Positions 51,304 to 60,838 of a stretch of DNA of 64,000 nucleotides are shown one piece after another. Position 1 is the first letter of the stretch. Each line of letters starts with the position of its first letter. Below the pieces are notes generated by a model that saw only the letters and a list, made by a program, of their open reading frames with translations, made no database searches and was not told the origin of the DNA. This stretch comes from Exiguobacterium aurantiacum (GTDB lineage Bacteria > Bacillota > Bacilli > Exiguobacteriales > Exiguobacteriaceae): NCBI RefSeq assembly GCF_024362205.1, contig NZ_CP101462.1, forward strand, positions 214,501-278,500, given 5' to 3'. The position numbers and the translations under genes were made by a program.

Positions 51304-52206
51304 ATGGAACAATTTTGGTCAGGTTTATTAGTTGGATTGATTTTGGTACTCGTTGCGCAAAAGACATTTCAATCACGTAAAGAGGTGGACGGAGCGTTTG
51401 CACATTTCGGTAACCACGCTAAAGATGTCATCTATATATTTGAAGTCAAACCGACGTTTCGTTTTCGTTACATCAGTCCTTCCCTTGATTTATATTTAGG
51501 TGAAGGTGTTGTAGCGAAAAACTATGAAAATCCAGATGATTGTTTTCGTCGTATTCATCCAGATGATTATCAACTTCTCATGAATAAAGTATCAGGAAAT
51601 ATGAGTTACGATGAGCCTATCTCTCAACGTTGGCGTACGAATGACGGTCGTTATTTGCGCTTTGAAGAATACACGACCCCGATTTATAAAAATGGTGAGA
51701 TTGTAGCTGTACAAGGAATCATTCGGAATGTGGAAGCTGCTGTAATGAAACGCGAAGAGTTGGAATATGAGAGCCGCCATGATGAACTCACTAGGGTTTT
51801 GAATCGACGCGCTTTTAACGAAGCGCTTGATCGTCTCTCTCAAAAAGCAATAGGACTGATTGTGATTGATTTGAACGACTTGAAGAAAATTAATGATAAC
51901 CAAGGTCATTCAGCTGGTGATTTGTTACTTCAAAAAGTGGGATTCCTTTTGCAGGAGTTAAGTACAGATGTTTATCGTATTGGTGGCGACGAATTCGTTG
52001 TGTTAACGGACAACATGCAACAAGATGAGTTACTGAATTTGACGGCTTTAGTTAGAAACAAATTTGAAGTGAATCACGTCTCAGCCGCTGTCGGGGTAGC
52101 TTGGGAAGAGCGTTTAATAGATTTCACGAATTTATATAATCAAGCGGATCAAAACATGTATGAACAGAAGCGTAAATGTAAAACAAACAGACACACTCTC
52201 TGCTAA
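51304..52206 (+). CDS. PAS-GGDEF diguanylate cyclase, AT-rich gene
   Basis: 300 residues. One N-terminal helix (about 5-18), a PAS domain (DVIYIFEVKPTFRFRYISPS, RRIHPDDYQLL, RYLRFEEYTTPIYKNGE; about 35-145) and a GGDEF domain from HDELTRVLNRRAF; the active GGDEF is at 227-231. It should produce c-di-GMP. The coding DNA is clearly more AT-rich than its neighbours (many TTA, AAA, GAT codons), suggesting acquisition from another source. A long terminator hairpin covers its end. Confidence 0.88.
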   Translation: MEQFWSGLLVGLILVLVAQKTFQSRKEVDGAFAHFGNHAKDVIYIFEVKPTFRFRYISPSLDLYLGEGVVAKNYENPDDCFRRIHPDDYQLLMNKVSGNMSYDEPISQRWRTNDGRYLRFEEYTTPIYKNGEIVAVQGIIRNVEAAVMKREELEYESRHDELTRVLNRRAFNEALDRLSQKAIGLIVIDLNDLKKINDNQGHSAGDLLLQKVGFLLQELSTDVYRIGGDEFVVLTDNMQQDELLNLTALVRNKFEVNHVSAAVGVAWEERLIDFTNLYNQADQNMYEQKRKCKTNRHTLC

Positions 52207-52238
52207 ATGATATTAGCAAGGAGTGTGTCTGTTTGTTT
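52181..52238. terminator. Very long hairpin (18-bp arms) after the AT-rich GGDEF gene
   Basis: AAACAAACAGACACACTC (52181-52198) pairs perfectly with 52221-52238; a TGCTAA/TTAGCA hairpin sits inside. It covers the last codons of the GGDEF gene and lies 8 bp from the end of the convergent symporter gene. Confidence 0.88.
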
Positions 52239-52245
52239 AAATATA

Positions 52246-54033
52246 TTATTCACCCATCGCTTCTTCACGCTCGGTGTCTGTCGTATCAAGATTGTTCAAA
52301 TAAGACTCATAACGCGGTAACCAATAGCGATACGACGTCCAGACGAGCCCGCTCGTCGCAACGACCAACAGGAGCGTCGCCGGCCAGAACCAACTTGAGA
52401 CGATCCCGTTCGCATAGGCGAGACCGATCGGCGAGAAGACGAAGTAGACGAACACCATCGATGCGATCAGAATGATCGACGTCGAGATCGCATGGCGCCA
52501 TGGTTTGACGCGACCGAGGTCGATGCGGATCGGATTGATATGTTGCATCGGACGAACTTTCGCGAATACGAGCATGATGGCCGTCTCGAGGACGAACAAG
52601 ATCCCGTAAATGTGGATGAAATTGATCCCGAGGTCGAAGCCGAACCACTGCTCAGTCCCCCAGACGAGGAAGTAGTACGTGACAACGTGGAAGCCGATGA
52701 CGAGTTTCGCGGCAATCGGCGGCACACGTTTCACGAGCATCCCGATTAGGACAATGACGAGAATCGGGATGTTGAAGAAGCCGGTGAAGCGGCGAATCAA
52801 GTCCCAAAGGCCGTCCGGTGCATACATCAAGTTCGGGGCGACGAAGAACGAGACGAGCGCGACGAACGTCCCGAACCATTTGCTGACGCGAATCAAGTCT
52901 TTGTCTGACGCATCCGGTTTGAACTTCGGCTTATAAATATCGAGCACGAACAACGTAGCGATACTATTTAGTAGCGAGTTGAACGAGCTGAACACGGCGC
53001 CAAGTAAGACGGCGAGGAAGAAGCCCATGAGCCACATCGGCAACAAGTCGGCAATCAAGCTCGGATAAGCGAGATCGGCCTTGTCGACGTTCGTGCCATA
53101 CAGATGGAACGCGATGATTCCCGGGAGCAACATGAAAATCGGGACGAGCAACTTCAAGTAACCGGTGAAGAGCACTCCTTTTTGACCCTCGGCCAAGTTC
53201 TTTGCTCCGAGCGCCCGTTGGATGACGTATTGGTTGAGCGCCCAGTAGAATAAGTTCGCAAAAATCATCCCGGTGAAGATGGACAAGAACGGGACGGAGT
53301 CGTTTGATGATCCGATGGCGTTCAGTTTCTCCGGATTCTCGGTTGCGATCGTCTTCATCCCCTCGACAAGATTACCGTCACCGAGTGCGATGAAGCCAAG
53401 TGTCGGAACGAGGAATCCGATGATGATGAGACCGATCCCGTTCAACGTATCGGAGACGGCAACGGCACGAAGTCCGCCGAAAATCGCATAGATGGCACCA
53501 ATAATCCCGATGAACCAAATAACAATCCAAAGTGACTGTTCGAAACTGATGCCGAGCAAGGTCGGTACGTCGAACAGTTGGAGGACGGCCAAGCCGCCTG
53601 AATAGAGCATCGACGGAATCGTGACACACATATAACCGAACAAGAATAACAGGACGGTCAAACGACGAACGTCCTCGTCATATCGTTGGCTTAAAAACTC
53701 AGGAATCGTGGAAATTCCAATGCCCAGGAAGCGTGGGAGTAAGAAGAGCGCCATGATGATGGCGGCGATTCCGGCCGTGACTTCCCATGCCATGGCTGAC
53801 ATATTGCCGGCGAACGATTGGCCGTTTAAGCCAATCAACTGCTCGGCTGACAAGTTCGTCAATAAGAGCGATCCAGCGATGAACAAACCAGTGAGACCGC
53901 GTCCGGCCAAGAAATAATCGTCGGCACTCTCGACTTTCCCTTTCGTCATGCGATAAGACACGTAAGCGACGAGCCCCATGAATAAGGCCCCTGTGATTAA
54001 TATGTAAACAACCTGTTGAATGGTCAACGACAT
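52246..54033 (-). CDS. SSS-family sodium/solute symporter
   Basis: 595 residues with about fourteen hydrophobic segments. SLC5 landmarks: YFLAGRGLTGLFIAGSLLLTNLSAEQLIGLNGQSFAGN, AIFGGLRAVAVSDTLNGIG and FYWALNQYVIQRALGAKNLAEGQKG, closest to the vSGLT/YidK sugar-sodium symporters. The substrate (sugar or inositol) is inferred. A longer frame starts at 54087; GAGGGAGGG abuts ATG 54033 (TTG 54027 would have a better spacing), so the exact start is not settled. Confidence 0.85.
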   Translation of the reverse strand: MSLTIQQVVYILITGALFMGLVAYVSYRMTKGKVESADDYFLAGRGLTGLFIAGSLLLTNLSAEQLIGLNGQSFAGNMSAMAWEVTAGIAAIIMALFLLPRFLGIGISTIPEFLSQRYDEDVRRLTVLLFLFGYMCVTIPSMLYSGGLAVLQLFDVPTLLGISFEQSLWIVIWFIGIIGAIYAIFGGLRAVAVSDTLNGIGLIIIGFLVPTLGFIALGDGNLVEGMKTIATENPEKLNAIGSSNDSVPFLSIFTGMIFANLFYWALNQYVIQRALGAKNLAEGQKGVLFTGYLKLLVPIFMLLPGIIAFHLYGTNVDKADLAYPSLIADLLPMWLMGFFLAVLLGAVFSSFNSLLNSIATLFVLDIYKPKFKPDASDKDLIRVSKWFGTFVALVSFFVAPNLMYAPDGLWDLIRRFTGFFNIPILVIVLIGMLVKRVPPIAAKLVIGFHVVTYYFLVWGTEQWFGFDLGINFIHIYGILFVLETAIMLVFAKVRPMQHINPIRIDLGRVKPWRHAISTSIILIASMVFVYFVFSPIGLAYANGIVSSWFWPATLLLVVATSGLVWTSYRYWLPRYESYLNNLDTTDTEREEAMGE

Positions 54034-54145
54034 TCCCTCCCTCAACTTCTTCTTATTTATAAGTACTTTTTCATAAGTACCCTTCACGAAGTATGATTAT
54101 TTCCCGTTTTCTCTTTTGTAAAAGAACTGTAACAAACCTCACAAC

Positions 54146-54174
54146 AAAAAAAGACACCTGAGAGGTCAGGTGTC
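54146..54174. terminator. Bidirectional terminator beyond mgtE
   Basis: GACACCTGA / TCAGGTGTC, 9-bp stem with GAGG loop; A7 on the left gives the T-run for mgtE. Confidence 0.88.
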
Positions 54175-55531
54175 AAAAAAAGCGAAGCAACGAAGTCGCG
54201 ACCGTGAAATAAATGATTAAGCCGAGATTGTCGACGACCGTCGTGATGAACGGACCCGACGCGACGGCCGGATCAAGTTTCAATCGATTGATGAGGAGCG
54301 GCACGAGTGTCCCGACGATGGTCGCCACGCTGAGCGACGCAAAAATCGACAGACCGACAATCATACCGATTAAGGCACTGTCATAGAGGACGGTGATGAC
54401 GCCGAAGATGACGACCATACAGGCGAGACCGAGCAATAGCCCCGTCCCGAACTCACGGCGAATCATCTTCAACACGTTCTTCCGATTGATCGTCCCGAGC
54501 GCGATCGAGCGGACGGCGACGACGAGCGATTGGGTGGCGGCATTACCGGCCGAACCCATGACGAGCGGCATGAAGACGGCGAGTAAGACGATCGTTTCAA
54601 GCGTGTCCTCGAAACCACCGATCGTCGACGCAGTGATCATCCCGAGGAACATGAGGCTGATAATCCATGGCGCCCGTTTCATCGCCGCCTCGACCGGTCC
54701 CATGTTGATGTCAGACGAACCTTTCGTCGCCGACAGTTCTTCAAAGTCCTCGGTCGTCTCGCGTTCGATGACGTCCATGACATCGTCGACCGTGATGATT
54801 CCGAGTAGATGGTCCTCGCTATCGATGACAGGCAGGGCCAGTAAGTCATACTTTTGAACGGTCCGGGCCAAGTCTTCCTGATCGGCGAGGACGTGGGCCG
54901 ATACGACGCGCCGCCCCATGATGTCCGCGATTTGCACATCGAGCGGGGAGACAATCAAGTCGCGGAGCGATACAACGCCAACTAGACGATTGTCTGCATC
55001 GATGACGTACAAGTAGTAAATAGTCTCGGCTTCCGGTCCGAGCTCGCGCAAGTCTTCAAGCGTCGCGCCGACGGTTTTGTCCGCCTTCAACACGATGAAC
55101 TCGGTCGTCATGATGGCACCGGCCGTATCGTCCGGATAACGCATCAAGTCTTTGACCTCGGTCGCCTCGGTCTCATCCATCAACGCGAACAGTTCGTTCA
55201 TGAAGTCGTCTGGGAGTTGGTTCATCAAGTCAGCGGCGTTATCCGAGTACATGTCGTTCAAGACACGCACGGCGAACGGACGGGGCATCTCTTGAATAAA
55301 CTGTTCCTGTTCATCCAGTTCAAGTTTTTCAAACAAGTCGGTGAACTCTTCCGGGGACAGCGCCTCGTAGACGAATTCACGGGCCGGACGTTCGAGTTCG
55401 ATGAACAGGTCGGCCTGTTCACCAGGGTGGAGGGTGAGGAACACGTCGCGGAAATCGACCGGGTCCCCTTTTTGAATGAGCGCTGTCACTTGGGCTTCAT
55501 GACGGGCGCGTTCTGTACGTTCGATTGCCAT
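54173..55531 (-). CDS. mgtE: Magnesium transporter MgtE
   Basis: 452 residues. N domain of helical repeats (about 5-130), two CBS domains (AIMTTEFIVLKADKTVGATLEDL and ADIMGRRVVSAHVLADQEDL, with LGIITVDDVMDVIERE closing), a plug helix, then five membrane helices including PWIISLMFLGMITASTIGGFEDTLE and GSAGNAATQSLVVAVRSIALG. It is a Mg2+-gated channel. The start has AGGAAGTGA before ATG. I do not see an M-box Mg2+ riboswitch in the leader. Confidence 0.95.
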   Translation of the reverse strand: MAIERTERARHEAQVTALIQKGDPVDFRDVFLTLHPGEQADLFIELERPAREFVYEALSPEEFTDLFEKLELDEQEQFIQEMPRPFAVRVLNDMYSDNAADLMNQLPDDFMNELFALMDETEATEVKDLMRYPDDTAGAIMTTEFIVLKADKTVGATLEDLRELGPEAETIYYLYVIDADNRLVGVVSLRDLIVSPLDVQIADIMGRRVVSAHVLADQEDLARTVQKYDLLALPVIDSEDHLLGIITVDDVMDVIERETTEDFEELSATKGSSDINMGPVEAAMKRAPWIISLMFLGMITASTIGGFEDTLETIVLLAVFMPLVMGSAGNAATQSLVVAVRSIALGTINRKNVLKMIRREFGTGLLLGLACMVVIFGVITVLYDSALIGMIVGLSIFASLSVATIVGTLVPLLINRLKLDPAVASGPFITTVVDNLGLIIYFTVATSLLRFF

Positions 55532-55563
55532 CGACTCACTTCCTTTTCAAATCATTTGTCTAT

Positions 55564-55591
55564 ATTATGTCATGAGTTCGAGCGGTCTCAA
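55564..55591 (-). promoter_or_regulatory. mgtE promoter
   Basis: Minus strand: -35 TTGAGA (55591-55586), 16-nt spacer, -10 CATAAT (55569-55564). The rest of the 300-bp mgtE-arcA gap holds an A/T-rich stretch at 55590-55630 and the arcA-side palindrome. Confidence 0.55.
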
Positions 55592-55727
55592 ACAAAATCA
55601 AAAAAATGTTATGAATTTTTTTCACAATCCATACAGGATGTATACGTCACTTTTCGTTGACTTGAGGGGCCGCATCGTTTCTCGAGTGATTGTTCATTCA
55701 TGTCACGTCATCATCTATGCACTTTTA

Positions 55728-55743
55728 TGTGGAATCCACCACA
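55728..55743. promoter_or_regulatory. Crp/Fnr-type palindrome upstream of arcA
   Basis: TGTGGAATCCACCACA is an exact inverted repeat of 5-bp arms (TGTGG / CCACA) with a 6-nt centre, one base per arm away from TGTGA-N6-TCACA. It lies 89 bp before arcA and fits an ArcR-type activator site. Confidence 0.6.
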
Positions 55744-55831
55744 GTCCAAACGTCGGACTTGCCCACCTCGGAATTGGGTAAGTTGATAATGTAAGGGTAG
55801 AAACACACCCGAATCACAAGGAGGAAGCGAG

Positions 55832-57103
55832 ATGATATCGATGACGGATCAACAAACCGCACGGGATACAACGCTAAAACATCCGATCCACGTGTATTCA
55901 GAAATTGGTGAACTTAGGACGGTACTATTGAAGCGCCCAGGTCGTGAACTCGAAAATTTGACCCCGGAATACTTGGAGCGACTCTTGTTTGATGACATTC
56001 CTCATCTTCCAGTCATTCAAAAAGAGCATGACTACTTTGCGAGCGTGCTCCAAAATCGTGGGGTCGAAGTGCTCTATCTCGAGAATTTGATGGCAGAGAC
56101 GTTGTCGTTGCCGGGGGTGCGCGCACGTTTCGTCGCCGATATTTTGTCAGAGTCAAAATCGAATATCAACGGCTCATATGAGACGCTGAAAGAATATTTG
56201 CTCGCCTATGACAATGAAAAATTGATTGAAACCGTCATGGCCGGGATTCGCAAGTCTGAGATCAAGCCGGAAAAACGGCGGCACTTGCACGAGATGATTG
56301 AAGACACATATCCGTTCTATCTCGATCCGATGCCGAACTTATACTTCACTCGTGATCCGGCTGCGGCCATCGGGAACGGGCTATCGATCAACCGGATGAA
56401 AGAACCGGCGCGACGTCGCGAATCATTGTTCACGCAATATATTATGCGCTATCATCCGCGATTCGCGAAACACGACATCCCAATTTGGTCAGATCGCGAC
56501 TACCGTTTCGCGATGGAAGGCGGGGATGAGCTCGTCCTCTCGAAAGAAGTCGTCGCCATCGGGATTTCTGAGCGGACGACGGCCCAAGGAATTGAGCGGG
56601 TCGCCCTCAACTTGTTGAAAAACGGCGGCACGTTCAAAAAAGTCATCGCCATCGAGATTCCGAAGTCACGCGCCTTCATGCACCTCGATACGGTCTTCAC
56701 AATGGTCGACCATGACAAATTTACGATTCACCCGTTCATCCAAGGACCAGAAGGCAAGATGAACATCTTTGAACTGACGTTGAACGCTGAAGGTGAACTT
56801 CACATCACCCAACACACAGACCTGTTGAACGTGTTGAAAGCCGCACTCGGTCTCGATGAGATCGTCTTGATCCCATGTGGGGGCGGAGACCCGATTGCCG
56901 CGGCCCGCGAGCAATGGAACGACGGGTCGAACACACTCGCGATCGCGCCAGGGGTCGTCGTCACGTACGACCGCAACTACGTCTCGAACGAGTTGCTCCG
57001 CTCAGAAGGCGTCGAAGTCATCGAAATCATGTCGAGTGAACTGTCGCGTGGCCGTGGGGGTCCACGCTGTATGAGCTGTCCGATTATCCGCGAAGACATT
57101 TAA
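55832..57103 (+). CDS. arcA: Arginine deiminase
   Basis: 423 residues. Converts arginine to citrulline and ammonia, first step of the ATP-yielding ADI pathway. Landmarks: [42 protein letters not shown], and the C-terminal [10 protein letters not shown] with catalytic C413. AAGGAGG stands 7 nt before ATG. First gene of arcABDC; arcB begins 16 bp after its stop. The Crp-type site upstream suggests ArcR control. Confidence 0.97.
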   Translation: MISMTDQQTARDTTLKHPIHVYSEIGELRTVLLKRPGRELENLTPEYLERLLFDDIPHLPVIQKEHDYFASVLQNRGVEVLYLENLMAETLSLPGVRARFVADILSESKSNINGSYETLKEYLLAYDNEKLIETVMAGIRKSEIKPEKRRHLHEMIEDTYPFYLDPMPNLYFTRDPAAAIGNGLSINRMKEPARRRESLFTQYIMRYHPRFAKHDIPIWSDRDYRFAMEGGDELVLSKEVVAIGISERTTAQGIERVALNLLKNGGTFKKVIAIEIPKSRAFMHLDTVFTMVDHDKFTIHPFIQGPEGKMNIFELTLNAEGELHITQHTDLLNVLKAALGLDEIVLIPCGGGDPIAAAREQWNDGSNTLAIAPGVVVTYDRNYVSNELLRSEGVEVIEIMSSELSRGRGGPRCMSCPIIREDI

Positions 57104-57119
57104 CGAGGAGGAAACGAGC

Positions 57120-58148
57120 ATGTCTACAACGTACAACTTTGATTTGAAAGGCCGTCATTTTCTATCATTGAACGATTTTTCAGGAGACGAGTTGAACTAT
57201 TTGATCGATTTATCGGCCGCCTTTAAACGTCAAAAGAAACAAGGCGTCCCGCATCGCATCTGTGAAGGGAAAAATGTGGCCCTGTTGTTTGAGAAACCAT
57301 CGACGCGGACGCGTTGTGCGTTCACCGTGGCGGCCATCGATCTAGGCATGCATCCGGAATACCTCGGGAAATCGGATATCCAGTTCGGCAAAAAAGAATC
57401 GGTGCGCGACACGGCGATCGTGCTCGGGCGTATGTTTGACGGTATCCAATTCCGCGGCTTCGCCCATGACACGGTCGAAGGGCTGGCCAAAGACGCCGGC
57501 GTCCCGGTGTGGAACGGGTTGACGGATTTGTATCACCCGACACAAATCTTGGCCGACTTCTTGACGGTCAAAGAACAGAAAGGTGAACTGTTTGGCATCC
57601 GCTTCGTCTATGTCGGCGATGGACGCAACAATATGGGCAACACGCTCCTCATCGGTGGGGCCAAAGTTGGGATGGATATGCGCATCTGCGCGCCGAAATC
57701 GCTTTGGCCGTCGGATGAAGTCGTCGATTTCGCCCGCTCGGTCGCAGCCGAGACAGGGGCGAAGATCACGTTGACCGAAAGCATCGACGAAGCGGTCGCC
57801 GACGCCGACGTCATCTACACGGACGTCTGGGTGTCGATGGGCGAAGAGGCCGAGTTCGCCGAACGCATCAAACTGCTCCACCCGTATCAAGTGAACATGG
57901 ACATGCTCATGAAGACGAATAATCCGGACGTCATGTTCCTTCACTGTCTGCCAGCCTTCCACGATTTGGAGACCGAAGTCGGACGGGCGATCCATGCGGA
58001 GTATGGGTTGACCGAGATGGAAGTCACGGATGAAGTGTTCCGGAGCCGCCATTCTTTCGTCTTTGATGAAGCGGAGAACCGGATGCACACGATCAAAGCC
58101 GTGATGGCCGCGACGCTCACTGACACGTTTGAATGGCTTGAACGCTGA
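57120..58148 (+). CDS. arcB: Ornithine carbamoyltransferase (catabolic)
   Basis: 342 residues. Citrulline plus phosphate to ornithine and carbamoyl phosphate in the ADI pathway. Carbamoyl-phosphate motif S61-T-R-T-R65; then [33 protein letters not shown] and [11 protein letters not shown] are all standard OTC motifs. Length and position between arcA and arcD indicate the catabolic form. GAGGAGG precedes ATG. Confidence 0.96.
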   Translation: MSTTYNFDLKGRHFLSLNDFSGDELNYLIDLSAAFKRQKKQGVPHRICEGKNVALLFEKPSTRTRCAFTVAAIDLGMHPEYLGKSDIQFGKKESVRDTAIVLGRMFDGIQFRGFAHDTVEGLAKDAGVPVWNGLTDLYHPTQILADFLTVKEQKGELFGIRFVYVGDGRNNMGNTLLIGGAKVGMDMRICAPKSLWPSDEVVDFARSVAAETGAKITLTESIDEAVADADVIYTDVWVSMGEEAEFAERIKLLHPYQVNMDMLMKTNNPDVMFLHCLPAFHDLETEVGRAIHAEYGLTEMEVTDEVFRSRHSFVFDEAENRMHTIKAVMAATLTDTFEWLER

Positions 58149-58201
58149 CGGACGGGAGGGGGCTCCCCTCCGGTTCGTACTAAACGAAAGGGATGAGTTC
58201 A

Positions 58202-59677
58202 ATGTCTACGAAAATAGCGCATGACTCAAGTGGAACGGCTGGCGTGCAACCAGAGAAAAAAGATCGACGTTTAGGACTCGGGGCGCTGACGGCACTCGTC
58301 GTCGGTTCGATGATTGGGGGCGGGGCCTTCAACTTGGCCGCCGATTTGGCACAAGGTGCGAACGCGGGAGCGATTTTGATCGGGTGGGTCATCACCGGGA
58401 TTGGGATTATCGCCCTCGGTCTCAGTTTTCAAAATTTGACGATGCGTCGTCCTGACCTCGACGGCGGGGTGTACAGTTACGCCCGGGCCGGCTTCGGTCA
58501 GTTTGTCGGATTCAACTCGGCGTGGGGCTACTGGCTCTCCGCGTGGCTCGGCAACGTCGCCTACGCGACGCTCCTATTCAGTTCGGTCGGCTACTTCTTC
58601 CCAATCTTTGAAGGCGGTCAAAACATCGCATCGATCATCGGCGCCTCGATTATGCTATGGCTCGTGCATTCGTTGATTTTACGAGGCATCCACGAAGCAT
58701 CGATGATCAATATCATCACGACGATCGCAAAACTCGTACCGATTTTTGCTTTTATCACCATCACCTTATTCTTCTTCAACCTCGACAATTTCACGTTCGA
58801 TTTTTGGGGGCAAGGCGGTTTCTCGTGGGGTAGTGTGAGAGACCAGGTCGTCTCGACGATGCTCGTCACGCTATGGGTGTTCATCGGTGTCGAAGGGGCG
58901 GTCGTCTTGTCCGGACGGGCCCGGAAGCGCTCGGACGTCGGGAAAGCGACGGTCATTGGATTGCTCGGCACACTCATCATCTATCTGCTCATCTCGGTCA
59001 TGTCGCTCGGTCTCATGAATCCGGAAAACGTGGCAAGCGCCTCGCAACCGGCAATGGCGTACTTGCTCGAGTCGGCGGTCGGACCGTGGGGTGCGATGCT
59101 CATCAATGGTGGTCTCGTCATCTCTGTTCTTGGGGCCTGGCTCGGCTGGACGTTGCTTGCTGCAGAAATCCCATTTGTGGCCGGGAAAGACGGTGTGTTC
59201 CCGAAATGGTTCACGAAAGAGAATAAAAACAACGCACCGGCCAATGCGCTCTGGCTCACGAACGGGTTGATTCAGCTGTTCCTCTTCACATTCCTGTTCT
59301 CGGATGCGGCGTATAACTTCGCTTTCTCGCTCGCCTCGAGCGCGATCTTGATCCCGTACGCCTTCTCGGCCTTCTATCAAGTCAAAGTCGCCAAGAATGG
59401 CATCGGCTACAACGCCGGCGAGCGCCGGACGCGTGACCTCATTATCGGTGCCGTCGCCTCGATATACGGCATTTGGCTCATCTATGCGGCTGGAATCGAC
59501 TATCTTCTCCTGACGACGCTACTATATGCGCCAGGGACGTTGCTCTACATCAAGGCCCAACGTGAGAACGGCATCAAGACGTTGACGAAGACGGAATGGA
59601 TTGTGGCTAGCATCTTGACGGTGCTTGCGATCTTGGCGGTCGTGCGCATCGTCTCAGGAAATATCTCAGTCTTTTGA
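58202..59677 (+). CDS. arcD: Arginine/ornithine antiporter
   Basis: 491 residues with about twelve to thirteen hydrophobic helices, APC superfamily. The N-terminal KKDRRLGLGALTALVVGSMIGGGAFNL and GGVYSYARAGFGQFVGFNSAWGYW are typical of ArcD. It exchanges external arginine for internal ornithine. ATG 58193 abuts the AAAGGG site; ATG 58202 is preferred with 9 nt spacing. Third gene of the operon. Confidence 0.94.
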   Translation: MSTKIAHDSSGTAGVQPEKKDRRLGLGALTALVVGSMIGGGAFNLAADLAQGANAGAILIGWVITGIGIIALGLSFQNLTMRRPDLDGGVYSYARAGFGQFVGFNSAWGYWLSAWLGNVAYATLLFSSVGYFFPIFEGGQNIASIIGASIMLWLVHSLILRGIHEASMINIITTIAKLVPIFAFITITLFFFNLDNFTFDFWGQGGFSWGSVRDQVVSTMLVTLWVFIGVEGAVVLSGRARKRSDVGKATVIGLLGTLIIYLLISVMSLGLMNPENVASASQPAMAYLLESAVGPWGAMLINGGLVISVLGAWLGWTLLAAEIPFVAGKDGVFPKWFTKENKNNAPANALWLTNGLIQLFLFTFLFSDAAYNFAFSLASSAILIPYAFSAFYQVKVAKNGIGYNAGERRTRDLIIGAVASIYGIWLIYAAGIDYLLLTTLLYAPGTLLYIKAQRENGIKTLTKTEWIVASILTVLAILAVVRIVSGNISVF

Positions 59678-59692
59678 TCGGGGGAAACCAAT

Positions 59693-60655
59693 ATGCGGAA
59701 TAAACGAGTAGTCATCGCACTAGGCGGAAATGCAATTCAACAAGGAAAAGACGCGACGGCCGAGGCTCAAATTCGAGCCGTTGAGGCGACAGCGGAATCG
59801 TTGGCTGCCTTGATTGCCGAAGGGGTCGACGTCATCATCACCCATGGGAACGGTCCTCAAGTCGGAAACTTGATGTTACAACAGGCCGCATCAGACAGTC
59901 CGGCGACACCAGCTTTGCCGCTCGACGTCTGTGGTGCGATGACGCAAGGCATGATTGGATATTGGTTTGAAAATGCCCTCGCCAAGGCACTGAGAGCCCG
60001 AGGCTTGGAACGTTCGGTCGCGCCGATCGTCACGCGGTCGGTCGTCGACCCGAACGATAGCGCCTTCAGTCACCCGACGAAACCGATCGGTCCGTTTTAC
60101 GATGAGGCAGAAGCGCAACAGATTGAACGGACGACCGGCTACGTCTTCAAAGAAGATGCCGGTCGCGGCTATCGTCGCGTCGTCCCGAGCCCGTATCCGG
60201 TCGCGATTCTCGAGCATACGGTCATCCGTGACCTCGTCGCGCATGAACACATCGTCGTCGCCTCTGGCGGCGGCGGAATTCCCGTCATCGACACAGCCGA
60301 CGGCTATGTCGGGGTCGAGGCCGTCATCGATAAAGACTTCGCCGCCGCGAAACTCGCTGAACTCGTCGAGGCGGACATGCTCCTCATCTTGACCGCCGTC
60401 GACCACGTGTTCGTCGATTTCGGGACTCCGTCGGCGCGGGCGCTCGAGGAGACGACGAAAGAACAGCTCGAGGCGTATATCGCCGAAGGCCAGTTCGCAC
60501 CGGGCAGCATGTTGCCGAAAGTCCGGGCCGCCCTTCAATTCGCCGAGTCAGGACACGACCGGGTCGCCGTCATCACTTCACTCGAGCAAGCCCTTGCGGC
60601 GGTGCGAGGCGATGTCGGGACGCGTGTCCGACTCGCTGCGACGCTCCAACAATAA
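59693..60655 (+). CDS. arcC: Carbamate kinase
   Basis: 320 residues. Makes ATP from carbamoyl phosphate and ADP, last step of the ADI pathway. Opening [66 protein letters not shown] and [14 protein letters not shown] match carbamate kinases. GGGGGAAACC precedes ATG. A terminator follows immediately, so arcABDC ends here and GH31 is transcribed separately. Confidence 0.96.
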   Translation: MRNKRVVIALGGNAIQQGKDATAEAQIRAVEATAESLAALIAEGVDVIITHGNGPQVGNLMLQQAASDSPATPALPLDVCGAMTQGMIGYWFENALAKALRARGLERSVAPIVTRSVVDPNDSAFSHPTKPIGPFYDEAEAQQIERTTGYVFKEDAGRGYRRVVPSPYPVAILEHTVIRDLVAHEHIVVASGGGGIPVIDTADGYVGVEAVIDKDFAAAKLAELVEADMLLILTAVDHVFVDFGTPSARALEETTKEQLEAYIAEGQFAPGSMLPKVRAALQFAESGHDRVAVITSLEQALAAVRGDVGTRVRLAATLQQ

Positions 60656-60660
60656 GCATG

Positions 60661-60695
60661 AAGCCGCAGACATTATGCGTCTGTGGCTTTTTTTT
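60661..60695 (+). terminator. Terminator of arcABDC
   Basis: AAGCCGCAGAC / GTCTGTGGCTT with one G-T pair, 7-nt loop, T-run. Confidence 0.9.
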
Positions 60696-60780
60696 CATGA
60701 ATCGGCAGCTCATCGTTTTTTATCCGTCGACATGGGGAAGGATTGTTGTATGTCGATTCAGACATTGCTATCATCAATTT

Positions 60781-60795
60781 GTGTAAACGTTTGCA
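60781..60795. promoter_or_regulatory. cre-like or LacI-family operator upstream of GH31
   Basis: GTGTAAACGTTTGCA matches the cre consensus at 13 of 15 positions and is near-palindromic around ACGT. It lies 44 bp before the GH31 start. Confidence 0.55.
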
Positions 60796-60838
60796 CTATG
60801 TAGAAGGGAAGTGACGAAGAGCGGCAACGCTCGAGCTT

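Noticed and set aside
55532-55831. Mg2+ riboswitch (M-box) ahead of mgtE or ARG boxes ahead of arcA
   Set aside because: No M-box core sequence in the roughly 30-70-nt mgtE leader, which is too short; no pair of ARG-box-like AT-rich 18-mers before arcA.
57342-58202. Long antisense ORF (286 codons) opposite arcB
   Set aside because: Shadow of a strongly conserved gene; no ribosome site or recognisable domain. Similar long antisense frames opposite pelA (6112-6936) and GH31 (61451-62314) were dropped for the same reason.
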